A DNA stretch of 64,000 nt from Candidatus Gemmiger excrementigallinarum (GCA_019116445.1 DXBP01000049.1:78860-142859); one strand, 5' to 3'; counted from the stretch's first letter, positions 18,735 to 28,589 are shown. Translations and numbers: made by a program. Notes: a model not told the origin generated them from the letters alone.

Positions 18735-20357
18735 TCAGGCCACACCGGTGAGCTCCGCCAGGTTGAAGTAGACCTGGGTGTTGTCATAGTAGCCCTGGAA
18801 CAGGTCCTGGCCGGCGCCCATGGCGAACACCGCCACCGGCAGGCCGGTGTGGCTGTAGCTGGTAAAGCTGATGCCGGACTTGTTGTTCAGGATGTGGGTG
18901 ATGGTGACGCTCAGCGGCTCGTAGGAACCGTAGAGGACGTACTCTTCCTGGCTGAGCTCGGTGTCCTCGGTCTTGGTCATGGTCAGGTCGTAGGCGTCAC
19001 GGAGTTTCTGCAGTTCGTAGTCGGTCATCACCAGGGAACCGCTGGTCACGCCGGTGGGGTGGCTGCTGGCATTGTCGGTGGTCACACCGGTCTCGCCCTG
19101 CTGGCCGGAGGCTTCCTCGGTGGTCAGGCCAAAGAGGTTCTGCACGTCCACCAGCACGTCCTCAAAGGAGGTGCCGTTCTCTTTGTACGCGGCCACATAG
19201 TCGCTGTCAAACTTGGCGTAGCTGATCTTCTGGTTGGCCAGGTTCTGCAGGAAGGTGTCGTAGTTGGTGCCCGCGTAGCCGATGGTCAGGCCGCCGGTCT
19301 CATGGTCGCCGGTCACCAGGATCAGCGTTTCGTCGGGGTGCTCGTTGTAGAATTCCACGGCCTCATCCACCGCGTCGGAGAGTGCCTGGGTATCGCGCAT
19401 GGTGGAACCGGCGTCGTTGGCGTGGCAGGCCCAGTCGATCTTGCCGCCTTCCACCATCATGAAGAAGCCGGTGTCGTTGTCCAGCACTTCAATGCCCTTG
19501 TCCACGTAGTCGGCCAGGCTCCACATATCGTCGGTGCGGTCCAGCTCGTAGGCCATGGCGTCGCCGTCGGCCAGGTGCTCGTCGATCAGGATGGCCTTGC
19601 CGGTGCCGGCGGTGATGGCCTCGGCCTCCGCCTGGGTCTTGGCTACGGTGTAGCCTGCCTCGGCGGCCAGGGCGTACAGGTCGGTCTGGTCCTCGTCGGC
19701 GCCGGTGGGGTCCAGCAGGGCGCCGCCCGCAAAGTAGTCAAAGTTGCTGTCGATCATTTCTAGGCCGATGTCGTAGTAGTTGGAGCGGCTGGCCTGGTGG
19801 CAGTAGAAGGCGGCGGGGGTGGCATGGTTGATGTTCACGCTGGATACCACGCCGATCTTGTAGCCCTTCTGGTCCTTCAGCTTTTCGCTGATGGTTTCAT
19901 AGGCCACGGTGCCGGTCTCGTCCATGTTGATGGTGCCGGAGTAGGTCTTGTGGCCCGTGGACAGCGAAGTGGCCGTGGAGGCGGAGTCGGGGCAGAAAGA
20001 GGTGCTGTCGTAGGTCTGGGCGCTGCCCACCACCGGGAAATCCAGGAAGGTCAGGGTGTCCTCGTGCTGGAGGATGGCGCCGTCGCCGCCCATGCTGGTG
20101 CCATTCTGCAGGGCGCTCAGGTAGTAGTTGGTGCTCTGGATCTGGGGATAGCTCATGCCGTCGCCGATGAAGAGGAAGATGTACTTGGGGGTCTTGGCGG
20201 AAGTTTCGGCGGTGGCGGGGGCGGCGGTCTCTGCCGCGGGGGTAGCCGCGGTGGACTCGCTGGCGGGGGTGGAGGCGGTGCTGCCGCAGGCAGCCAGGCT
20301 GGCGGACATGGCCGCAGCGCCCAGCAGTGCCAGGGCGCGTTTGCTCAGGTTCTGCAT
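18735..20357 (-). CDS. alkaline phosphatase
   Basis: MQNLSKRALALLGAAAMSASLAACGS; IFLFIGDGMSYPQ, DSASTATSLSTGHKTYSG (nucleophile Ser), VTGDHETGG. Confidence 0.93.
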   Translation of the reverse strand: MQNLSKRALALLGAAAMSASLAACGSTASTPASESTAATPAAETAAPATAETSAKTPKYIFLFIGDGMSYPQIQSTNYYLSALQNGTSMGGDGAILQHEDTLTFLDFPVVGSAQTYDSTSFCPDSASTATSLSTGHKTYSGTINMDETGTVAYETISEKLKDQKGYKIGVVSSVNINHATPAAFYCHQASRSNYYDIGLEMIDSNFDYFAGGALLDPTGADEDQTDLYALAAEAGYTVAKTQAEAEAITAGTGKAILIDEHLADGDAMAYELDRTDDMWSLADYVDKGIEVLDNDTGFFMMVEGGKIDWACHANDAGSTMRDTQALSDAVDEAVEFYNEHPDETLILVTGDHETGGLTIGYAGTNYDTFLQNLANQKISYAKFDSDYVAAYKENGTSFEDVLVDVQNLFGLTTEEASGQQGETGVTTDNASSHPTGVTSGSLVMTDYELQKLRDAYDLTMTKTEDTELSQEEYVLYGSYEPLSVTITHILNNKSGISFTSYSHTGLPVAVFAMGAGQDLFQGYYDNTQVYFNLAELTGVA

Positions 20358-20580
20358 CACTGTAATACTCTCCTTGCTCTCTTTTCTTATTCGGCCGGGA
20401 CCACCCGGCAGCACAGCGGCCCCTGGCCGCTTGCCATGGTCATTATACGTGGCCCCCCCGCCGGCCCGAAACCATACACCCGTCAAATCACCGTAAAAAA
20501 TCCGCCAAGAAAATTCCCTGTATGTAAAAAGGCTGCAAGCCCGGGCGGGGGGCGTTTTGCTTCCGGAAGACAAAAAAATC

Positions 20581-20608
20581 CCCTGAACAGAAAAATTCTG
20601 TTCAGGGG
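20581..20608 (-). terminator. intrinsic terminator for PerM gene
   Basis: Reverse strand CCCCTGAACAGAA-TTT-TTCTGTTCAGGGG-ATTTTTTTG. Confidence 0.85.
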
Positions 20609-20635
20609 GCAGGAAAAAACTGTGTAAAGAAACGG

Positions 20636-21757
20636 TCAGCTGCGGGTGGCCAGGTTCTGGCGCTGGCGCACATCGGCGCGGACCAGGCGGTAGATCGTGG
20701 CGGTGATGGGCACTGCCAGCAGCATACCGGCAATGCCGCCGATGCCGCCGCCCAGGGTCACGGCGGTGAGCACCCAGATGCCCGGCAGACCGATGGAGGT
20801 GCCCACAACGCGGGGATAGATGAGGTTGCCCTCCAGCTGCTGCAGGATGGCGATGAAGATGAGGAAGCCCAGGGCCTGCAGGGGGCTGACGGTCAGGATC
20901 ATGAAGGCGCCCACACCCGCACCCAGATAGGCGCCCACCACCGGCAGCAGGGCGGTGGCGCCCACCAGCGTGCCGATCATGGTGGCGTAGGGCAGGCGGA
21001 ACAGCAGCATACCCAGGGTGCACAGCACGCCGATGACGATGGCCTCGGTGAACTGGCCCACAAAGAATTTGGTAAAGGTATCGTGGGCGGTGGCCAGCAC
21101 ATACCACAGCCGGTCACAGAACCTGGCAGGCAGGTAGGTGTCGGCCAGGGCGTGGAACTGGCGGCCCAGCCGCTCTTTGCCGGCCAGGATGTACAGGGCA
21201 AAGATCAGGCTGATGATGACCTGCATCACCACGCCGCCTACGCTGCTCACAAGGCCGATGGCGGAGTTGAACACATCCCCCACGCCGGAGGTCAGGTAGG
21301 TGGTGGCCTTCTGCAGCAGGTCGGGCCAGTTGACATTGAGGGAGCGCAGCCATTTTTCCAGCTGGGGCAGGTCGATGTTCAGGGAATTCAGCCAGGCCAG
21401 GAACTCGTTGACGGCAGGGGGCACGTTGATGAGCATGACGCGGAAGGCGTCGATGAGCTGGGGAATGATGATGACAACGAGGAGCGCCATCACCAGCACG
21501 ATGATGAGCAGCGCCCCGGTGATGCTGATGGCCCGGCGGAAGGGATAGACTTTGGATTGGGGATTGCGCAGCGGGGGCAGGGTTTCCAGGCGGGAAACCA
21601 GGATGTTGAGCACGTACGCCACGCCGCAGCCGATGAACAGCGGCACCAGCAGCGAAAAAAAGAGCCGGATGCCGCCCAGCAGGGCATCGCTGTATTTGAG
21701 CGCCAGCAGCAGCACGGCTGCAGCGGCCAGATACAGCCAGGGTTTTCTACTTTGCAT
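20636..21757 (-). CDS. AI-2E/PerM family transporter
   Basis: MQSRKPWLYLAAAAVLLLALKYSDALLGGIRLFFSLLVPLFIGCGVAYVLN; C-terminal QQLEGNLIYPRVVGTSIGLPGIWVL. Confidence 0.92.
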   Translation of the reverse strand: MQSRKPWLYLAAAAVLLLALKYSDALLGGIRLFFSLLVPLFIGCGVAYVLNILVSRLETLPPLRNPQSKVYPFRRAISITGALLIIVLVMALLVVIIIPQLIDAFRVMLINVPPAVNEFLAWLNSLNIDLPQLEKWLRSLNVNWPDLLQKATTYLTSGVGDVFNSAIGLVSSVGGVVMQVIISLIFALYILAGKERLGRQFHALADTYLPARFCDRLWYVLATAHDTFTKFFVGQFTEAIVIGVLCTLGMLLFRLPYATMIGTLVGATALLPVVGAYLGAGVGAFMILTVSPLQALGFLIFIAILQQLEGNLIYPRVVGTSIGLPGIWVLTAVTLGGGIGGIAGMLLAVPITATIYRLVRADVRQRQNLATRS

Positions 21758-21843
21758 GGAAACAATCCTTTCTGTTTTACGTATAGCTCTACTATACCCC
21801 ATGGCGGCCCGGCACGCAAGGGACAAACCGCAGAAAGTGTAGA

Positions 21844-21874
21844 AAAGCGGCCCCGCCGCTGGGGCGGGACCGCT
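21844..21874 (-). terminator. intrinsic terminator
   Basis: AGCGGTCCCGCC-CCAGC-GGCGGGGCCGCT-TTTCT on reverse strand. Confidence 0.75.
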
Positions 21875-21886
21875 GTGGGCAAAAGG

Positions 21887-23941
21887 TCAGGAAATATCGT
21901 GAAGGGCGGAGAGAGTCCAGGGGGCGTGGGTCAGGTCAGGGGTTTCAAAAACCAGTTCCCGGGTCCCCTCGGGGGCCTGGGTGAAGGTCACAAGCCACTG
22001 CCCCGTGTCGCTGAAATACAGGTCGGTCAGCCGGTTGGCCCCGGTCTGGCCGCTGGCGGCAAAGGGGACATCCGGTTCCACCCAGGTGGAGCCGTCGTCG
22101 GTGGTTGCAAACACATAGGGCCAGGGGCTTCCGTCGTCACCGGGGGCGGTGGCTACCGCGATGCCCGCGTTGTAGAAGCAAAGTCCGTTGAGGGGGCGCA
22201 CCACCCCGTCGGCGGCCTTCGGCGTGGGGAACCGTTCCCAGCTGGCACCGTGGTCCAGCGTCTGGAAAACCTTCACCCAGGGGGCGCCGTTGGCATCGGT
22301 GCCGTTCAGCGCCGCATAGCCCTGGCCGGTACCGGCAAAACCGTAGCACCAGTCGGTGAGGGTATCGCTGCCCAGCATGAGCAGCTGGTCTGTCTGCCAG
22401 GACTGCCCCTGGTCAAAGGAGGTGTAGCTCCATACCTGGCCGTCCTCCACCGTCAGGAAGGAGGCTACATCCCAGCGCAGCACCAACGGCCCCAGGTCGG
22501 CCTCGCTCGTTATGCCGCAGCGGGCGCAGTCCTGGGCATCCAGCACCTGGGAGCAGCCGACGCCGCCGTCCCAGGTGAAAAAGACCCCGTCCTCGTTGAC
22601 GCAGACGTCGATGGTGTCCTCAAACCGGGGCGCCGCCGGGTTCTCTGCCTGGTCCTCCCCGGCAAAAAGGGGACTGTCGGCGGGGCAGAGCAGCAGGGCG
22701 TCGGTGGTGGAGGGGGACAGGCTCACCGGGCTGAGGAGCAGCCCCTGCACGGTGATGTCATTCCCAGCGCCGTCCTGCCAGGGAAAGCTGCGGGCGGTCA
22801 GCGTCCAAATGGGCAGCCCGTCGTCGTCACAGAGGGCCAGCCCCATGCCGTCAAAGTCCTCCCACTGGCGGAAGCGCAGTTCCCCCGACGGGGACTGGAG
22901 CCGGTAGCCGGGCAGGTCGGCGTCCCAGCGCAGGGTGACAGGGTCATCGTAGTGAAAAAAGGTGGTCCAGGCTCCCTCGGGCGGGTCGTCGGGCAGCCGC
23001 TCGGCCGCGCCGGGGGCGGATTCCAGCAGCTGGACCCGCAGGCTGCCGTCGGTGGCGCGGTAGGTCACCGCACAGCAATCGTCCCCCACCCACTGGGCCT
23101 GGAACTCCCCGGTGGACGGATAGGGGAACTCTCCCGCATCCCGGCTGGAAAAGGTGTGCTCCTCTTCCTTCCACACCAGGTCCACCGAGGCGTTGCTGTT
23201 GGGGTTGTCCAGGGTGTAGGACTGGATGCCCATAACACTGGTCGCCAGGGCCACTTCGGTAAACAGAAAAACATAGAGGACCAGCAGCCCCGCCACCAGA
23301 TGGCGGCGCCGCCGGGGCGGCTTGTCGCTGCAGAAAAACGGGATGTCGGTGACCAGTTCCTGCAGCCGGGCGTAGAGAAAGGGCGCTTTCCCGAAGCAGG
23401 CATCGTCGGGGATGGGCACGATCTGCGGGTGCTTCCAGCTGCCCCAGATGAGCACAGTCCAGCCCTTGAACCGCTGCACCATGATCAGGTCGGTGAGGGG
23501 CAGGTCCTCCTCGCCGTCCGGGGTGACCAGATGGAGCCGGTCGGGGTAGAGCGTCCCGTCCTGCAGCCGGCGCAGGGCGCGCCGCAGCAAAAACAGCAGC
23601 GGAAAATCCTTCAGTACCGCCATAAAGAGCAGGTAAAAAACCACGGGCCAGACAAACGCCAGCGGGAAGACCGGCTCCTGGTCCAGAATGACCCGGAGCG
23701 ATCCGATGAACTCGGCCAGCAGCGCCGTCAGGGCGATGCCCCCGATCAGCCGCCGCACCAGCGTGCGGCGGGGCATGGCCCGGCCCGCCATCCAGGCGGC
23801 CAGCAGGGCCTGGGGGTCCTGGGTCAGGGCACCGGGGGCCAGGTCGGCCCAGCGGTCCTGCTCCGGCGCGGCAGTGTCCGCCGGGGTAGCCGGGGTGGCC
23901 TGCGGCTCGGCGGGTACCGGGGTGAGGGTCCTTTCCTCCAT
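21887..23941 (-). CDS. membrane protein with extracytoplasmic BNR/Asp-box (sialidase-like propeller) domain
   Basis: Two TM regions (ALTALLAEFIGSL, VFPLAFVWPVVFYLLFMAV) plus DQGQSW, DHGASWERF, DDGSTWVEP Asp-box repeats. Confidence 0.72.
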   Translation of the reverse strand: MEERTLTPVPAEPQATPATPADTAAPEQDRWADLAPGALTQDPQALLAAWMAGRAMPRRTLVRRLIGGIALTALLAEFIGSLRVILDQEPVFPLAFVWPVVFYLLFMAVLKDFPLLFLLRRALRRLQDGTLYPDRLHLVTPDGEEDLPLTDLIMVQRFKGWTVLIWGSWKHPQIVPIPDDACFGKAPFLYARLQELVTDIPFFCSDKPPRRRRHLVAGLLVLYVFLFTEVALATSVMGIQSYTLDNPNSNASVDLVWKEEEHTFSSRDAGEFPYPSTGEFQAQWVGDDCCAVTYRATDGSLRVQLLESAPGAAERLPDDPPEGAWTTFFHYDDPVTLRWDADLPGYRLQSPSGELRFRQWEDFDGMGLALCDDDGLPIWTLTARSFPWQDGAGNDITVQGLLLSPVSLSPSTTDALLLCPADSPLFAGEDQAENPAAPRFEDTIDVCVNEDGVFFTWDGGVGCSQVLDAQDCARCGITSEADLGPLVLRWDVASFLTVEDGQVWSYTSFDQGQSWQTDQLLMLGSDTLTDWCYGFAGTGQGYAALNGTDANGAPWVKVFQTLDHGASWERFPTPKAADGVVRPLNGLCFYNAGIAVATAPGDDGSPWPYVFATTDDGSTWVEPDVPFAASGQTGANRLTDLYFSDTGQWLVTFTQAPEGTRELVFETPDLTHAPWTLSALHDIS

Positions 23942-24214
23942 AACGATTCCTCCCAGTTTAGACTGATTCTATCTTACACCCGGCGGGCGCCGGGTACAAG
24001 GCGGAGGATTGTAAATTTTTGGGCGGTGACAGGGGCAGGGCCCGGTTGGTACGCCGGTTTTGGGCAGACTGCTTTCGCCAAACTGCCCAAAGAAGCGGCC
24101 TGAAATTAAGCACTCTGACGAAAACGGTGCGGCACAGCGCAGAAACGGTTGACTTCACCGCCGGAGTGTGTTATTCTTTTCACAGATAGCAAGCGGCCCG
24201 GATGGGGCCCTGTT

Positions 24215-24243
24215 GGATTGTTACCGGTAATGCGGGCTAGACC
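24215..24243 (+). promoter_or_regulatory. RAT (ribonucleic antiterminator) upstream of licT-like gene
   Basis: GGATTGTTACCGGTAATGCGGGCTAGACC resembles LicT/BglG RAT; followed by terminator-like pairing (ACCAACTCC / GGGGGCTGGT) and a T8 run. Confidence 0.75.
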
Positions 24244-24336
24244 AACTCCGTTAGGATCTTCTTCTGTTGTCAGGAATGGGATTTTAGGGGGCTGGTTATT
24301 TTTTTTGCCCGCCCCGGACGGAGAGGGGGCGAAGCG

Positions 24337-25203
24337 ATGCGCATCAAAAAGGTCATCAACAACAATATCCTCTGTGTGATCGACGAAAAAGGCAACGAGA
24401 TGATCGTGACCGGCAAAGGGTTGGGGTTTGGCCGCAAGGTGGCGCAGTTCGTGGACCCCGCCCAGGTGGAAAAGGTCTACCGCATGGAGGACAAGTCCGG
24501 CCAGCGGCGGCTGCGGGAACTGGTGGAACAGATCCCGCTGGAGCACCTGGACCTGACCGAAGCCATGATCACCGAGATCAAGGCGGCGATCCCCCAGCCC
24601 CTCAACGAGAGCTTGCTCATCACCCTGGCGGACCACATCAGTTTTGCCATCCAGCGCAAGGCCCAGGGCATCGAGTTCAAAAATCCCCTGGCGGGCAGCA
24701 TCCTGTGCTATTACCCCACCGAGTACCAGCTGGGCCAGCGGTGCCTGGCTATGGTGAAGGAGCGGTGCGGCGTGGAGCTCAACCCCGACGAAGCGGCCTT
24801 CATTGCGCTGCACATCGTCAACGCCGAGCTCAACACCGATATGAGCGAGATGTACGATATTACCCGCCTGATCGAAGGGGTCATCCAGGTGGTGGAATAC
24901 TACTACCGGGACCTGGGCGCCTTTGACCGGGAATCTCTGACCTTCCACCGGTTTGTGGTGCATCTGCGCTACTTTGCCCAGCGCCTGTTCCAGGGCAAAC
25001 TGATGACCGACTCCGACAACGAAAGCGATACCGCGTTCCGCGCGCTGATCGCCCGCAACTGCAAAACGCATTACAAATGTGCCCAGTGCGTGGCGGAATA
25101 CATCGAAAAAACCTGGCATCAGACCCTCTCGCAGGAGGAACTGATCTACCTGACCATCCACCTCAAACGGGTGGCGGGGGACCTGCATGAGATCTCCACC
25201 TGA
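24337..25203 (+). CDS. BglG/LicT/GlcT-family transcription antiterminator
   Basis: MRIKKVINNNILCVIDEKGNEMIVTGKGLGFGRK CAT RNA-binding domain + two PRDs. Confidence 0.95.
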   Translation: MRIKKVINNNILCVIDEKGNEMIVTGKGLGFGRKVAQFVDPAQVEKVYRMEDKSGQRRLRELVEQIPLEHLDLTEAMITEIKAAIPQPLNESLLITLADHISFAIQRKAQGIEFKNPLAGSILCYYPTEYQLGQRCLAMVKERCGVELNPDEAAFIALHIVNAELNTDMSEMYDITRLIEGVIQVVEYYYRDLGAFDRESLTFHRFVVHLRYFAQRLFQGKLMTDSDNESDTAFRALIARNCKTHYKCAQCVAEYIEKTWHQTLSQEELIYLTIHLKRVAGDLHEIST

Positions 25204-25221
25204 ACCACAACAGAATCTTTT

Positions 25222-25258
25222 GGATAGTTACTGCACCTTTGGTAGTGTAGGCTAGACC
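25222..25258 (+). promoter_or_regulatory. RAT upstream of ptsG-like gene
   Basis: GGATAGTTACTGCACCTTTGGTAGTGTAGGCTAGACC; 3' AGACC is shared with the terminator 5' arm. Confidence 0.8.
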
Positions 25259-25307
25259 TGTATGACTTCGCCGCCGGCGTGCGGGGAAGTTGTATGGGTC
25301 TGTTTTT
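25254..25307 (+). terminator. RAT-overlapping terminator (antitermination site)
   Basis: AGACCTGTATGACTTCGCCGC..GCGGGGAAGTTGTATGGGTCT-GTTTTT. Confidence 0.78.
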
Positions 25308-25352
25308 ATATATGTCCCTGTTACATTTTTTTAGGAAATAGGAGGAACCTGT

Positions 25353-27488
25353 ATGAAAGACAAGATCTTTGGCGTTCTGCAGCGCGTGGGCCGTTCGTTT
25401 ATGCTGCCCATCGCCCTGCTGCCGGTCGCCGGCCTGCTGCTGGGTATCGGCAGCTCGTTCACCAACGAAACCATGCTGGAGGCCTACGGCCTGACCGGCA
25501 TCATCCACCAGGGCACCCCGCTGTACACCGTGCTGGACATCATGAACCAGTGCGGCAGCGCCGTGTTCAACAACCTGGCCCTGCTCTTCGCCATGGGCGT
25601 CGCCATCGGTATGGCCAAGAAGGAGAAGGAAGTCGCGGCTCTCTCCGGTGCCATTGCCTACCTGGTCATGAACACCGCCATCAGCGCCATGATCAACGCC
25701 GCCGGCGGCGTGGAGGCCATGGCCCCCAACACCACCACCTCCATGCTGGGCATTACCACCCTGCAGATGGGCGTCTTCGGCGGTATCATCGTCGGTCTGG
25801 GCGTGGCGGCACTGCACAACCGCTTCTATAAGACCCAGCTGCCCCAGGTGCTGTCCTTCTTCGGCGGCACCCGCTTCGTGCCCATCGTCTGCACCGCCGT
25901 CTATCTGGTGGTGGGCATCGTCATGTTCTACGTCTGGCCCGTGGTCCAGACCGGCATCGGTATGCTGGGCAACCTGGTGCTGGGTTCCGGTTATGTGGGC
26001 ACCTGGCTTTACGGCCTCATCGAGCGTGCCCTGATCCCCTTCGGCCTGCACCATGTGTTCTATATGCCCTTCTGGCAGACCGCTGTGGGCGGTACCGCCG
26101 TCATCGACGGTGTCACCGTCCAGGGCGCCCAGAACATCTTCTTTGCGGAGCTGGCCTCCAAGGCAACCACCGAGTTCTCGGTTTCCGCCACCCGGTTTAT
26201 GGCCGGTAAGTTCCCCCTCATGATCTTCGGCCTGCCCGGTGCGGCCCTGGCCATGTACCGCGCCGCCCGCCCCGAAAAACGCAAGGTCGTGGCCGGCCTG
26301 CTGCTCTCCGCCGCGCTGACATCCATGCTCACCGGTATCACCGAACCCCTGGAATTCACCTTCCTCTTTGTGGCGCCTGCCATGTACGCCGTCCACTGCG
26401 TCTATGCCGGTCTGGCCTATATGCTCATGCACATCTTTAACGTGGGCGTGGGCATGACCTTCTCCGGCGGCCTCATCGACCTTACCCTCTTCGGCATCCT
26501 GCAGGGCAACGCCAAGACCCACTGGATCTGGGTGGTCATCGTGGGCGTGTTCTACTTCGTGCTCTACTACTTCACCTTCTACTTCATGATCACCAAAATG
26601 AACCTCAAGACCCCCGGCCGTGAGGACGATGGTGAGGAAACCAAACTCTATACCCGCGCCGACTTCAAGGAAAAGACCGGCGTAGGTCCCGACGCTTCCG
26701 GTGCCAAGAGCAGCGACGGGGTTTCGGCCCTGATCCTTCAGGGTCTGGGCGGCAAGGCCAACGTGTCCGATGTGGACTGCTGCGCCACCCGTCTGCGCGT
26801 CACCGTTGTGGACCCCGCCAAGGTCAACGACGTCCTGCTCCGTCAGAGCGGCGCTTCCGGCGTGGTGCATAAGGGCGACGGCATCCAGGTCATCTACGGA
26901 CCCCAGGTGGCGGTCATCAAGTCCAACCTGGTGGACTATATGGAAAGCCCGGCTTCCGACGCCCCTGCGGCTGTGGAAACCCCGGCGCCCGCCGCTGAAC
27001 CTGCCAAGAAGGAAGAAGCCCCCAAGGAGGCTGTCCCTGCCGAAACCCTCGGCGCCCACCTGGCGGGCACCGTGGTGGCCATGGCCGATGTGAAGGATGA
27101 AGCCTTCGCCTCCGGCGTGCTGGGCGACGGCGTGGCCATTGAACCCACCGAGGGCAAACTCGTTGCCCCGGCGGATGCCACCGTGGATAACCTCTTCGAT
27201 ACCCACCATGCCATCGGCCTGGTGACCGAGGGCGGTGCCGAACTGCTGCTGCACATCGGCATCGACACCGTCAAGCTGAACGGCGAGCACTTCACCGCCC
27301 ACGTAAAGAACGGCCAGAAGGTCAAGAAGGGCGACCTGCTCATCAGCTTTGACATCGACGCCATCAAGGCGGCGGGCTACCTGGTCACCACGCCCATGAT
27401 CGTCTGCAACACCGACCGCTATGCCGCGGTCAAGACCCTGGCGGAAGGCGAAGTGAAGCCCGGCCAGGACCTGCTGCGGGTGGAGTAA
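25353..27488 (+). CDS. ptsG: PTS glucose-type EIICBA
   Basis: EIIC (MKDKIFGVLQRVGRSFMLPIALLPVAGLLLGIG), EIIB (DVDCCATRLRVTVVD), EIIA (HHAIGLVTEGGAELLLHIGIDTVKLNGEHF). Confidence 0.94.
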   Translation: MKDKIFGVLQRVGRSFMLPIALLPVAGLLLGIGSSFTNETMLEAYGLTGIIHQGTPLYTVLDIMNQCGSAVFNNLALLFAMGVAIGMAKKEKEVAALSGAIAYLVMNTAISAMINAAGGVEAMAPNTTTSMLGITTLQMGVFGGIIVGLGVAALHNRFYKTQLPQVLSFFGGTRFVPIVCTAVYLVVGIVMFYVWPVVQTGIGMLGNLVLGSGYVGTWLYGLIERALIPFGLHHVFYMPFWQTAVGGTAVIDGVTVQGAQNIFFAELASKATTEFSVSATRFMAGKFPLMIFGLPGAALAMYRAARPEKRKVVAGLLLSAALTSMLTGITEPLEFTFLFVAPAMYAVHCVYAGLAYMLMHIFNVGVGMTFSGGLIDLTLFGILQGNAKTHWIWVVIVGVFYFVLYYFTFYFMITKMNLKTPGREDDGEETKLYTRADFKEKTGVGPDASGAKSSDGVSALILQGLGGKANVSDVDCCATRLRVTVVDPAKVNDVLLRQSGASGVVHKGDGIQVIYGPQVAVIKSNLVDYMESPASDAPAAVETPAPAAEPAKKEEAPKEAVPAETLGAHLAGTVVAMADVKDEAFASGVLGDGVAIEPTEGKLVAPADATVDNLFDTHHAIGLVTEGGAELLLHIGIDTVKLNGEHFTAHVKNGQKVKKGDLLISFDIDAIKAAGYLVTTPMIVCNTDRYAAVKTLAEGEVKPGQDLLRVE

Positions 27489-27512
27489 ATCCTGCCGCAG
27501 CCGGCACAATAC

Positions 27513-27548
27513 AAAAGGAGCGTCCGCGTGAGCGGACGCTCCTTTTTT
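27513..27548 (+). terminator. intrinsic terminator
   Basis: AGGAGCGTCCGC-GTGA-GCGGACGCTCCT-TTTTTGT. Confidence 0.88.
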
Positions 27549-27561
27549 GTGCTGCAAACTC

Positions 27562-28311
27562 TTACAGGAACAGCTCGTTCTCCTTGCGGGCGGAGCACAG
27601 GGGCTTCAGGGCCAGTTCCAGCCCGCCCACCAGCACGGGGTTCAGGGCCCGGGCGTGCACCGGGCACTGGGCAATGCACCGCATACAGCTGATGCACTTG
27701 CTGCTGTCGGTGACTTTGGGGTCTGCGGCGTCGATGGCGCCCACCGGGCAGACGGCGGCACAGCGGCCGCAGGCAGTGCAGCCCTTGCCCGCCTGGGGCA
27801 CGATGCTGCGCACGCCGCGCTTTTTGTAAGGGCGGTTGCCGGGCAGGGCCGGGGCGGTGGTGTCCCCGGCATCCAGTTTGGCCTGGATCTTGGCCCAGAA
27901 ATCCCGCAGCACGGCTTTGTCGGCCTCGTCGGGGCGGCCTGCGGCATACTTGCGGGCGATGGAATGTTCCGCCAGGGCAGCCACAGCGGCCACGGTGCGG
28001 AACCCGGCAGCCTGGGCGGTATCCGCCAGTTCGGTCAGGGTATCCTCGTAGGCGCGGTTGCCGTACACACAAACCAGCACCGCCCGGGCGCCGCCGCCCT
28101 GTACCCGGCTCAGGCGCTCCACGGCGATTTCCGGCACGCGGCCCCCGTAGGAGGGCACCGCGATGACCGCCACGTCCTGTTCGGTCAGGGGCACGGCGCT
28201 GAAATCCAGGCTGCGGTCACACAGGTCCACCACCTGGCCGCCCGCCAGGGCGTTGGCTACGGCCTGGGTGCCGCCGGTGGGGCTGAAGATCAGTTGATAC
28301 ACCATTTGCAT
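27562..28311 (-). CDS. EFR1-type flavodoxin/ferredoxin fusion (4Fe-4S)
   Basis: MVYQLIFSPTGGTQAVANALA flavodoxin start; CTACGRCAAVCPVGAID and CISCMRCIAQCPVHAR 2x[4Fe-4S]. Confidence 0.9.
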   Translation of the reverse strand: MQMVYQLIFSPTGGTQAVANALAGGQVVDLCDRSLDFSAVPLTEQDVAVIAVPSYGGRVPEIAVERLSRVQGGGARAVLVCVYGNRAYEDTLTELADTAQAAGFRTVAAVAALAEHSIARKYAAGRPDEADKAVLRDFWAKIQAKLDAGDTTAPALPGNRPYKKRGVRSIVPQAGKGCTACGRCAAVCPVGAIDAADPKVTDSSKCISCMRCIAQCPVHARALNPVLVGGLELALKPLCSARKENELFL

Positions 28312-28423
28312 TGCCTTCTTTATATATAGGGTGCCTTTATCATACAAAATCCCGGGCGGTTTGTACAGCCCCCGGGGGAAAAATCGGATATTTTGTGAAC
28401 GTTCATTGCATGAAATGTTAATA

Positions 28424-28450
28424 TTAGCACTCTATGCTTGACAGTGCTAA
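28424..28450. promoter_or_regulatory. CIRCE (HrcA operator)
   Basis: TTAGCACTC-TATGCTTGA-CAGTGCTAA, one mismatch to TTAGCACTC-N9-GAGTGCTAA. Confidence 0.88.
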
Positions 28451-28467
28451 TTTTTCGGTGCTATAAT
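28438..28467 (+). promoter_or_regulatory. sigmaA-type promoter overlapping CIRCE
   Basis: TTGACA - 18 bp - TATAAT. Confidence 0.85.
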
Positions 28468-28589
28468 AAAGGCGTTCCAAGGGAACAGGGCGAAAGCCCC
28501 GGCGGAAGACCTGCCGCCCCGGGAACGGAAAATTCACCTAAGACACCGGAAAAACACCGGTATCCGATAAATTTTGGGAGGCATGACCT

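Noticed and set aside
21083-24103. 1006-aa forward ORF and similar very long antisense ORFs (e.g. 41420-44851 -, 25146-27557 -, 39223-41268 -, 44818-46782 -)
   Set aside because: Lie antisense to clearly recognisable genes; compositions (His/Gln/Gly/Val-rich) are the mirror of high-GC codon bias, no domains
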